Part shown: positions 1 to 5,514 of the stretch, one piece after another
How the letters are laid out: each line of letters starts with the position of its first letter
Position numbering within the stretch: position 1 is the first letter of the stretch
DNA from: Bacteroidales bacterium UBA1215
GTDB lineage: Bacteria > Bacteroidota > Bacteroidia > Bacteroidales > WCHB1-69
DNA length: 5,581 bases
Assembly (NCBI GenBank): GCA_002309475.1
Contig: DBXJ01000084.1
Coordinates: forward strand, 1-5,581
Direction: 5' to 3'
The notes under the pieces: generated by a model
The model's database searches: none
What the model saw: the letters and a program-made list of their open reading frames with translations, nothing else
Told to the model about the DNA's origin: nothing
Program-made: the position numbers and the translations under genes

Positions 1-134
1 TTGAGCAAAGTGGTTTTTCCCGCCCCATTTTTTCCTACAAGCCCTACTTTGTCATGGTCACCGATAACAAAACTTACATGTTCAAATAAATAGTCGCCTG
101 TAAAATGAATGGAAAGGTTGTTAACGCTAATCAT
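1..134 (-). CDS. ABC-F family ATPase, N-terminal fragment (cut by window edge)
   Basis: Reading the minus strand from the ATG at 134-132 gives 44 codons before the window ends, starting MISVNNLSIHF. The fragment has the typical first beta strands of an ABC nucleotide-binding domain and a clean Walker A motif, GKNGAGKTT, at about residues 34-42. ABC-F proteins carry two ATPase domains and no membrane segment; they act at the ribosome in translation or in resistance to ribosome-targeting antibiotics. The opening MISV...LF..VSFVI...D..GLVGKNGAGK resembles Bacteroidales ABC-F housekeeping members as I recall them. The start is supported by its position: its ATG overlaps the holB stop as ATGA (131-134), so translation is probably coupled. 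The second ATPase domain, linker and signature motif lie outside the window, so an ordinary transporter ATPase cannot be fully excluded. Confidence 0.85.
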   Translation of the reverse strand, partial: MISVNNLSIHFTGDYLFEHVSFVIGDHDKVGLVGKNGAGKTTLL

Positions 135-1351
135 ATTTTTTTCTTACGGCGTTCGTCGCCATATTGTATCAATTGTCCTAATGTCAAAAATAAATCTACA
201 AACAATACTTCCACATTGGCATTGCCTGCTATATTTTGTATAGCTGTATTGAGTGCCTCTACTACCTTTGCTCCGTTTTTCTTATTAATAAATGGAGAAA
301 ACGATTGCAGCCATTTTTTCTCTGTTTCGGAAGAATGAACAATATCTGCCGCCCCGCAATTCAACATCAAGCATTTACGCACCAAATTCAAACTATATGT
401 CAAAAATGCCATTTGCTTTTCTCGTCCCATTTTTTTCAACTGATCGATGGTTTCTTTTGTTGTTGAAAATTCAACTTTTGCCGGATTGTTGTAAAAATAG
501 CACATTCTATATGCGGAACGCATCATTTCAACAAACAAATTATATTGTTCGTTTTCCGTTTCCTCTTCTTCCTCTAACGATAGTGCTTCAAGCAAATTTC
601 CGTTGCAAATGTTGACTATATCTATGGCGACATCCATACTGCATTGTTTTTTTTCAGCAACGATGCTTGCCATATCTTCCATGTTAAATTTGTTCACCTT
701 CACCATTTGCGTACGCGAAAGGATGGTCGGCAGAATATTTTCTGTATGCTCGCTGACTAAAATAAACAAAGTTTTTCCATCCGGTTCTTCAATTGTCTTC
801 AGCAATTTGGAAGCGGCTTCAGCATTCATTTTTTCCGGCATCCAGATGATGATAAAATGATAATCGGCCTCGTAGGGTTTAGTTATCAAAGTATTTACAA
901 TTTGCGAAGCATCTCTTACATTGATGATAGGACGTTTGTTTTCTGCTTGAATTGCCTCCAGCCATTGTTGATAGGAAAAGAAAGCATGATGACTGATCAT
1001 CATCTGACGCCAATCTTCGTAAAAATCCACCGAAGAACCTTTTTTCTCGTCACCTTCCGCATCATCGCTGTCGCTGCTGCTTTTTTTCTTTTTGGCAATA
1101 TTGGGAAAATAGAAATGCAAGTCCGGGTGGGCTATATTGTTAAATTGTATGCAAGACGGGCACACCCCGCAAGCATCGTCATCGGTTCTTTGCTTACAAC
1201 TTATATATTGGCAATAGGCTAATGCCAATGCCAATGTCGGCATACCTTCCTGCCCTAAAAACAGCTGTGCATGACTTATACGCCCGCTTTGAGCTGTACT
1301 ACGAAGTTTGTTTTTGATTGACTGTGGAACTAAAACCTCACTGAATAACAT
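131..1351 (-). CDS. holB: DNA polymerase III subunit delta' (clamp-loader subunit)
   Basis: This 406-residue protein matches delta', the clamp-loader subunit that helps load the sliding clamp onto primed DNA during replication. Visible marks are the GRISHAQLFLG start of the AAA+ fold (residues 23-33), a four-cysteine zinc module (C52, C61, C64, C67), the sequence AHPDLHF (74-80), MPEKMNAEAASKLLKTIEEP (171-190) and ILPTILSRTQ (206-215), where the family SRC motif reads SRT. The P-loop position (GQEGMPTLA, 33-41) lacks the GKT/S needed for ATP binding, which fits delta', a non-hydrolysing subunit. A low-complexity charged stretch (about 87-107, K/S/D/E) follows the zinc module and is probably a flexible linker. 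The C-terminal third is helical, as expected for the collar domain. The ATG lies 4 nt after the PNP stop, and the gene ends in an ATGA overlap with the ABC-F gene. Confidence 0.93.
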   Translation of the reverse strand: MLFSEVLVPQSIKNKLRSTAQSGRISHAQLFLGQEGMPTLALALAYCQYISCKQRTDDDACGVCPSCIQFNNIAHPDLHFYFPNIAKKKKSSSDSDDAEGDEKKGSSVDFYEDWRQMMISHHAFFSYQQWLEAIQAENKRPIINVRDASQIVNTLITKPYEADYHFIIIWMPEKMNAEAASKLLKTIEEPDGKTLFILVSEHTENILPTILSRTQMVKVNKFNMEDMASIVAEKKQCSMDVAIDIVNICNGNLLEALSLEEEEETENEQYNLFVEMMRSAYRMCYFYNNPAKVEFSTTKETIDQLKKMGREKQMAFLTYSLNLVRKCLMLNCGAADIVHSSETEKKWLQSFSPFINKKNGAKVVEALNTAIQNIAGNANVEVLFVDLFLTLGQLIQYGDERRKKKI

Positions 1352-1355
1352 TTTA

Positions 1356-2168
1356 TTATATCTCCTTCACCAATTCTTTTACCACTTGTCGTATTTTCGG
1401 CTCTGCAATTTTTGCCGCATTCAACACTTCTTCATGAGATACTTTTTCCACCACTCCGATAATCCCTAAATCGGTAATCACGGAAAAGGCAATACATTGC
1501 ATGCCGGCATGCCTTGCCACAATTGCTTCCGGCACTGTTGACATACCTACACAATCACCTCCAAGCAGTCGAAACATTTTATATTCTGATGGTGTTTCAA
1601 ATGTAGGACCAGCTGTACCGACATAGACACCTTTTTGATAAGGAATTTGATAATGTTTGGCAATATTTTCCGCCTTTTCTATCAAAACACGCGTATAAGC
1701 CTCGCTCATATCCGGAAAACGGTCTCCCAATTCGTCATAGTTTTTGCCTCGCAACGGATTTTCAGGAAAAAGATTGATATGATCGGTAATGATGACCATT
1801 TCTCCCACTTTGTACAAAGGATTCATGCCTCCGCTGGCATTTGACAATATCAAAGTTTCGATACCCATTGCCTTAAACACCCGCACCGGAAAGGTAATTT
1901 CTTTCATATTATATCCTTCATAATAATGAAATCTTCCTTGCATGGCAATCACCTTGACACCACTTAAAGTGCCATAGAGCAACTTTCCTTCGTGTCCTTT
2001 GACGGTAGAAACAGGAAAATTGACAATATCTTTGTAGTCTATTGCTTTTTCTATTTCTATGTCTGCTCCCAAATCATTTAAACCGGTGCCTAATACGATG
2101 GCTATTTTTGCTTCCCGGCCGAATTGTTGCATGAGAAAATCCGCCGTTTCATTTATTTTTTGCAACAT
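1356..2168 (-). CDS. Purine nucleoside phosphorylase, trimeric PNP-I family
   Basis: The 270-residue product is full length for the trimeric (human-type) purine nucleoside phosphorylases. These cytoplasmic enzymes split purine (deoxy)nucleosides with phosphate into free base and (deoxy)ribose-1-phosphate for salvage. Motifs in order are IVLGTGL (24-30), the phosphate-loop GHEG (58-61), QGRFHYYEGY (77-86), NASGG (110-114), GTAGPTFETPSE (184-195), GMSTVPE (208-214), VITDLG (230-235) and SHEEVL (244-249). By motif alignment, E191 matches human Glu201 and H245 matches His257; D233 sits where human Asn243 contacts the purine, which bears on substrate choice. The first 20 nt overlap the end of lpxK, so the ATG at 2168-2166 is read inside that gene and coupling is likely. 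No Shine-Dalgarno sequence is seen, only an A/T-rich stretch, as is common in Bacteroidota. The symbol punA or deoD would depend on naming convention, so it is left blank. Confidence 0.95.
   Translation of the reverse strand: MLQKINETADFLMQQFGREAKIAIVLGTGLNDLGADIEIEKAIDYKDIVNFPVSTVKGHEGKLLYGTLSGVKVIAMQGRFHYYEGYNMKEITFPVRVFKAMGIETLILSNASGGMNPLYKVGEMVIITDHINLFPENPLRGKNYDELGDRFPDMSEAYTRVLIEKAENIAKHYQIPYQKGVYVGTAGPTFETPSEYKMFRLLGGDCVGMSTVPEAIVARHAGMQCIAFSVITDLGIIGVVEKVSHEEVLNAAKIAEPKIRQVVKELVKEI
1362..1367 (-). promoter_or_regulatory. Shine-Dalgarno-like AAGGAG before holB
   Basis: On the minus strand AAGGAG lies 10 nt before the holB ATG. It is also the Lys-Glu codons just before the PNP stop, so it may be coincidence. 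It stands out because the other starts in the window have only A/T-rich leaders. Confidence 0.3.
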
Positions 2169-3189
2169 AATTTAATATTTGATGGTCAAATGCGTCTTTA
2201 AACTTAGTATGAAATTTTATTTCTATAGGTATATAAAATACCGGTATTTTCTCAACAACATCCACCAGACTTTTGTCTATCAACCGCATAGCATCTTTTT
2301 CGGTGGTAATAATCACCTTTTCGTGTGTGAGCAAGGTACTGAAAAAACTCACCGCTTTGTTGATATCTCTTACAGTAAACTGGTGATGATCGGGAAATGC
2401 CAAATGCTTCACTTCGCTATAGGTATTCAAATATTCATGCAAAGGATAAGGATTGGCAACACCTGTAAGTGTGACTACGCTACGAATAGATGAAAGTTTG
2501 ATCTTGGTTGCCGCCGTTGTCAATGGCTGCATTGGTTGAAATTCTATATAAGAAAAATATAATTGTTGATGCGGCAGAGGTTTAAGAGCCGCTCTGATGA
2601 CATTTTCGTCCATAGACGTCAGCACTTGAGGAGTTTTTGTAACAATAATAATATCAGCTTCTTTGGCAGCTGAAGGGAATTCTCTCAAACGACCTAATGG
2701 CACCGGAGCATCCTTGGTATAAATTTGATAATAATCTGTCAACAAAATATTTAACCCTGCCTTTAATGGCAAATGCTGATAGGCATCATCTAAGATGATG
2801 ACATCTGTTTCCGGCAATTTCTCCAAAATTTTGTTAATACCTTCTACTCTATCTTCACATACTGCCACCGAAATGGACGGATATTTTTTATAATAAGCCA
2901 AAGGCTCATCGCCGATATCTCTTACCGTAGAACGGCTGTTACCCAAAAGGAAACCTGTTGTTTGTCTGCCATAACCTCTTGAAAGCGTGGATATTTCATA
3001 ATATTTCGACAACAAGCGAATCATATATTCCACATGAGGTGTTTTGCCGGCACCGCCAACACACAAATTGCCCACACAAATGGTCGGTTTGTCAAAACTT
3101 GTCCTTCCTTTTATGTTGTAATATTTCCTCCTAAGGAACATTATTGTGCCCCAAATGAGAGAAACCGGATACAAGAGTATTTTTAACAA
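2149..3189 (-). CDS. lpxK: Tetraacyldisaccharide 4'-kinase (lipid A 4'-kinase), TTG start
   Basis: LpxK phosphorylates the 4' position of the tetraacyldisaccharide-1-phosphate lipid A precursor at the inner face of the cytoplasmic membrane. The 346-residue length is normal. The N-terminal hydrophobic stretch (residues 4-19, LYPVSLIWG) is the membrane-associating helix. The P-loop is VGNLCVGGAGKTP (39-51); further family motifs are GDEPLAYY (93-100), LDDAYQHL (133-140, usually DDGFQHR or DDAFQHR), PLGRLREF (164-171), TKTP (184-187), LTGVANP (241-247), FPDHHQF (265-271) and TTEKDAMRL (295-303). The start codon is TTG (3189-3187): an in-frame TAA lies two codons upstream (3195-3193), and the next ATG (residue 17) would remove the membrane helix. 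The gene heads the minus-strand operon and overlaps the PNP gene by 20 nt. An lpxK-PNP pair is, as I recall, common in Bacteroidales. Confidence 0.95.
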   Translation of the reverse strand: MLKILLYPVSLIWGTIMFLRRKYYNIKGRTSFDKPTICVGNLCVGGAGKTPHVEYMIRLLSKYYEISTLSRGYGRQTTGFLLGNSRSTVRDIGDEPLAYYKKYPSISVAVCEDRVEGINKILEKLPETDVIILDDAYQHLPLKAGLNILLTDYYQIYTKDAPVPLGRLREFPSAAKEADIIIVTKTPQVLTSMDENVIRAALKPLPHQQLYFSYIEFQPMQPLTTAATKIKLSSIRSVVTLTGVANPYPLHEYLNTYSEVKHLAFPDHHQFTVRDINKAVSFFSTLLTHEKVIITTEKDAMRLIDKSLVDVVEKIPVFYIPIEIKFHTKFKDAFDHQILNYVAKNK

Positions 3190-3210
3190 TTTTTATCGCG
3201 TTGATTTATA

Positions 3211-3242
3211 ATTATTTATAATTTTATTTTTTTTTAACAAAA
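3211..3242 (-). promoter_or_regulatory. Weak candidate promoter for the lpxK operon
   Basis: On the minus strand TTTTG (3242-3238) is followed after 19 nt by TAAATAAT (3218-3211). The first element fits the Bacteroidota -33 TTG, but the second is only a partial match to TAnnTTTG. No better match to the consensus was found on this strand in the intergenic gap. The implied leader is only about 15 nt. The region is so A/T-rich that a chance match is likely. Confidence 0.25.
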
Positions 3243-3277
3243 TTTTTGCTAAAATAATATTTTTTTTTGTAATTTTG
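3243..3277 (+). promoter_or_regulatory. Bacteroidota-type promoter for the Nif3 / zinc-ribbon genes
   Basis: TTTTTG (3243-3248) is followed after a 21-nt spacer by TAATTTTG (3270-3277), an exact match to the TTG / TAnnTTTG consensus of the Bacteroidota primary sigma factor, with accepted spacing. Transcription would begin near 3283, giving a leader of under 20 nt before the ATG at 3301. The spacer contains a run of nine T (3260-3268). Confidence 0.6.
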
Positions 3278-3300
3278 GATTTTATTTTTGATTTTTTTTC

Positions 3301-4398
3301 ATGGACGATATCAAGATTTCAGATGTCATTAATTTTTTAGAACAATTTGCACATCCTTTCTATCAAGAAAATTATGACAATGCCGGACTAAATGTCGGGG
3401 ATGCCGACCAAAAATTAACCCGCGGATTGATATGTTTGGATGTAACAGATTCTATTTTAGACGAAGCCATTGCCACAGGTGCCAATATGATAGTGAGCCA
3501 TCATCCGCTCATATTCCACCCTATCAAACAACTCACCGGCACAAACCGTGTAGAACGATTGGTGATGAAGGCTATAGAACATCATATATGCCTTTATGCC
3601 ATGCACACCAACTTGGACAACATTCGTATGGGTGTCAACCAGCGTTTTGCCGATTTATTGGAATTGCAAGACACTTCCATACTTTGTCCTGCCGACAATC
3701 AACTGCTCAAATTGGCTGTCACGGTGCCGAATCATTATGCTCAAATAGTCAGAGATGCCATTTTTTCTGCCGGTGGCGGTTGCATTGGCAATTATGACTG
3801 TTGCAGTTTCAATCAAACGGGCTTTGGCACTTTCAAAGCCGGCAAACACACCCGCCCTTTTGTCGGCAAACAAGGTGAAATACACCGGGAAGAAGAAACA
3901 AAAATTGAAGTTATATTCCCGAAATATTTGAAAAATAAGATTATTGCCGCCTTGAAGGAAAAACACCCTTACGAAGAAATCGCTTACGATTTGTTGGTAC
4001 TTGCCAACAAAAATCCGCTTGCCGGCAGTGGCCTTATCGGTGAACTGAAAGAAAAGATGACATTTGAAAATTTTATGCTATTTTTGAAAGAAAAAATGCA
4101 ACTAAAGTGTGTAAAATGTTCCAATGTAAAAGGAAAAACGGTAAAAAAAGTCGCCATTTGCGGTGGTAGCGGAGCTTTTTTGATACCTTATGCCATAGAA
4201 CAACACGCTGATGTTTTTGTCAGTTCAGAATTCCATCATCACGATTTTTTAGACAATTTAGACCGCTTGCCAATAGCGGATATAGGGCATTATGAAAGCG
4301 AAATTCAAACAAAAATGCTCATTTTTGAAAAACTTAACGAAAAATTTAGTAATTTTGCAGTTTCTAAGCAAGAAGTAAATCCTGCAGATTATTTATAA
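3301..4398 (+). CDS. Nif3-like dinuclear metal centre protein (YbgI/YqfO family)
   Basis: The 365-residue protein belongs to the Nif3/DUF34 family, whose members form toroidal hexamers with two metals per active site. The exact reaction is unsettled; the database name GTP cyclohydrolase 1 type 2 homolog should not be taken as proven. Metal ligands can be placed by motif: H67 and H68 in VSHHPLIF, D106 in HTNLD, and H330 and E334 in IGHYESE, all present, so the site looks intact. Residues about 135-235 form the long PII-like insertion of the YqfO subgroup, ending in the typical HPYEEIAYD (222-230). VKKVAICGGSG (281-291) is the conserved second-lobe loop. A CxxC (C270, C273) lies just before that loop and is not a pattern I recall for the family. 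The gene starts 23 nt after a good promoter without a Shine-Dalgarno sequence. The zinc-ribbon gene follows 26 nt downstream. Confidence 0.93.
   Translation: MDDIKISDVINFLEQFAHPFYQENYDNAGLNVGDADQKLTRGLICLDVTDSILDEAIATGANMIVSHHPLIFHPIKQLTGTNRVERLVMKAIEHHICLYAMHTNLDNIRMGVNQRFADLLELQDTSILCPADNQLLKLAVTVPNHYAQIVRDAIFSAGGGCIGNYDCCSFNQTGFGTFKAGKHTRPFVGKQGEIHREEETKIEVIFPKYLKNKIIAALKEKHPYEEIAYDLLVLANKNPLAGSGLIGELKEKMTFENFMLFLKEKMQLKCVKCSNVKGKTVKKVAICGGSGAFLIPYAIEQHADVFVSSEFHHHDFLDNLDRLPIADIGHYESEIQTKMLIFEKLNEKFSNFAVSKQEVNPADYL
4322..4357 (+). promoter_or_regulatory. Candidate internal promoter for the zinc-ribbon gene
   Basis: Inside the last 80 nt of the Nif3 gene, TTTTTG (4322-4327) is followed after 22 nt by TAATTTTG (4350-4357) and then CA. 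This matches the TTG / TAnnTTTG promoter consensus and closely resembles the element before the tRNA gene (TACTTTTGCA). It would start transcription near 4363, about 60 nt before the zinc-ribbon ATG. It lies in coding sequence of a T/A-rich gene, so chance cannot be ruled out. Confidence 0.45.
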
Positions 4399-4424
4399 AA
4401 AATTACATTAAATTATCTATCAAA

Positions 4425-5246
4425 ATGGCTGTAAGACAGACAAAAAAGAAAAAAGAAGAAATAGAAAACACAGCAGTTGAAACACCTCAAATTGTAGAAG
4501 TAGGTGCTGACAAAAGTATAGAAAACACTTTGGTGGGCTTGTATAAATTGCAAACCATCTGTTCCAAAATTGATAAAGTTCGTATCAATCGCGGCGAACT
4601 TCCTTTGGAAGTGAGAGACTTGGAAGATACCTGTATGGGATTGCAATCTCGTATTGACAAATACCAAGAAGCTATCAAAGAATGGCAACAAGAAACTTTG
4701 GCAAAAAAAGAAGGCATCAAAAAATCTCAATCTCAAATTGCAAAATACGAAGAACAACAAAACAACGTTCGTAACAATAGAGAATATGATGCTTTGAGCA
4801 AAGAAATTGAATACGAAAATTTGGAAATACAAGTCTGCGACAAGAAAATAAAAGAATTTGAAGCAAAAATCGCCGACAAACAAGAAGAAATTTCCAAATT
4901 GACAGCCGAACTGACGAGTCACCAAGCCGACTTGAAAGTTAAAAAAGATGAATTAGACGAAATTATTGCCGAAACACAAAAAGAAGAAGAATCTCTTTTG
5001 GCAGAAAAAGAACAACAAGAACAACTATTAGAACCTCGTATGTTGGCAGCCTTCAACCGTATTAGAACAGGTTGTAAAAACGGTTTGGCAACAGTAAGAG
5101 TGGAAAGAAATGCTTGTGGCGGTTGTTTCAGTCAAATTCCTTCACAAAGACAAATAGACATTAAAATGCACAAAAAAATCATCATCTGCGAATTCTGCGG
5201 TAGAATTCTCATTGATGACACCATTGCTGAAATGTCTCAACAATAA
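4425..5246 (+). CDS. Coiled-coil protein with C-terminal C4 zinc ribbon (COG1579 type)
   Basis: The 273-residue protein has three parts: a charged, Lys/Glu-rich N-terminal tail (about 1-30); a long predicted coiled coil (about 33-205, rich in E, K, Q and I/L heptads); and a zinc ribbon with C231-GG-C234 and C255-EF-C258. RGELPLEVRDLED (56-68) and NNREYDALSKEIEYE (117-131) are typical of this family. It appears cytosolic: no signal peptide or membrane segment is seen. Family members in Helicobacter (HP0958/FlgZ) and Chlamydia (CdsZ) are coiled-coil zinc-ribbon chaperones or adaptors for flagellar or secretion machinery, and HP0958 also binds RNA. In Bacteroidota the role is unknown and I assign none. 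The gene lies 26 nt after the Nif3 gene on the same strand. Its ATG follows an A/T-rich leader without a Shine-Dalgarno sequence. A strong terminator begins 17 nt after the stop. Confidence 0.9.
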   Translation: MAVRQTKKKKEEIENTAVETPQIVEVGADKSIENTLVGLYKLQTICSKIDKVRINRGELPLEVRDLEDTCMGLQSRIDKYQEAIKEWQQETLAKKEGIKKSQSQIAKYEEQQNNVRNNREYDALSKEIEYENLEIQVCDKKIKEFEAKIADKQEEISKLTAELTSHQADLKVKKDELDEIIAETQKEEESLLAEKEQQEQLLEPRMLAAFNRIRTGCKNGLATVRVERNACGGCFSQIPSQRQIDIKMHKKIIICEFCGRILIDDTIAEMSQQ

Positions 5247-5263
5247 TACAAGTGTTTATATTC

Positions 5264-5296
5264 AAAAAAAGCACCTGATCATCAGGTGCTTTTTTT
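5264..5296. terminator. Strong, symmetric rho-independent terminator
   Basis: Seven A (5264-5270) precede the stem GCACCTGA (5271-5278), a TCA loop and TCAGGTGC (5282-5289), followed by seven T (5290-5296). The 8-bp GC-bearing stem with a T-tract ends the Nif3 / zinc-ribbon operon. The A-tract makes it able to work on the opposite strand too, although no minus-strand gene is seen to its right within the window. Confidence 0.92.
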
Positions 5297-5337
5297 GTTG
5301 CTGCCTGTCCGGAATCTGACATTTCAGCAACAAAAAA
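5291..5337. repeat. 13-bp perfect inverted repeat interlocked with the terminator
   Basis: TTTTTTGTTGCTG (5291-5303) is exactly complementary to CAGCAACAAAAAA (5325-5337), with 21 nt between the arms. TGTC (5306-5309) and GACA (5318-5321) can extend the stem inside the loop. The left arm reuses six of the seven T of the terminator, so the two structures compete for them. The hairpin has T on its 5' side and A on its 3' side, the reverse of a normal terminator. Its role is unknown. Confidence 0.7.
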
Positions 5338-5461
5338 CAAGCTGCCGTCTCACATAGACGACATTTTCTTTTTAGCCAATGTCTATAGAAAATTTTTCAA
5401 ACATTTTATTTTCAATAGTTTGTAATGCTAAAAAAATTAAAAACTGAAAATTTTTAGAAAA
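5338..5461. other. AT-rich intergenic stretch without a supported gene
   Basis: No coding region is supported on either strand. Short self-complementary elements occur: CGTCT (5346-5350) with AGACG (5356-5360), GACATT (5360-5365) with AATGTC (5378-5383), and ATAGAC (5354-5359) with GTCTAT (5381-5386). These overlap and exclude one another. The first is followed by ACATTTTCTTTTT and could be a weak secondary terminator. The longest plus-strand start-to-stop reading I checked is 22 codons (5379-5447), with no support. Confidence 0.5.
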
Positions 5462-5494
5462 TTGCGATTTACATTAAAAAAAATGCTACTTTTG
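5462..5494 (+). promoter_or_regulatory. Promoter of the tRNA-Ser gene
   Basis: TTG (5462-5464) is followed after 22 nt by TACTTTTG (5487-5494), an exact TAnnTTTG element followed by CA. Transcription would start near 5500, about 15 nt before the mature tRNA 5' end. The location directly ahead of a stable RNA gene supports it. Confidence 0.7.
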
Positions 5495-5514
5495 CAATTC
5501 AAAAAACCCACTCC

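Noticed and set aside
33..60. Possible degenerate ABC resistance determinant (ABC-F antibiotic protection)
   Set aside because: Only the Walker A region is present; a resistance role cannot be told from a housekeeping ABC-F with 44 residues.
857..1222. 121-residue plus-strand reading frame opposite holB
   Set aside because: It is antisense to a well-supported holB gene, has no family resemblance, and looks like the complement of holB codons.
3283..3290. Second TAnnTTTG match (TATTTTTG) before the Nif3 gene
   Set aside because: No TTG lies at the right distance upstream, and it would leave almost no leader before the ATG.
3432..3797. 121-residue plus-strand frame rich in His/Cys within the Nif3 gene
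   Set aside because: It is an out-of-frame reading of the Nif3 gene, whose motifs are intact in the main frame; the Cys/His content does not form a recognisable zinc-binding domain.
4413..4925. 170-residue Phe-rich minus-strand frame opposite the zinc-ribbon gene
   Set aside because: Phe/Leu richness is the expected complement of the GAA/AAA/CAA codons of the coiled coil; no independent support.
5379..5447. 22-codon plus-strand frame in the intergenic stretch
   Set aside because: Too short, AT-rich, with no ribosome-binding or conservation evidence; expected by chance.
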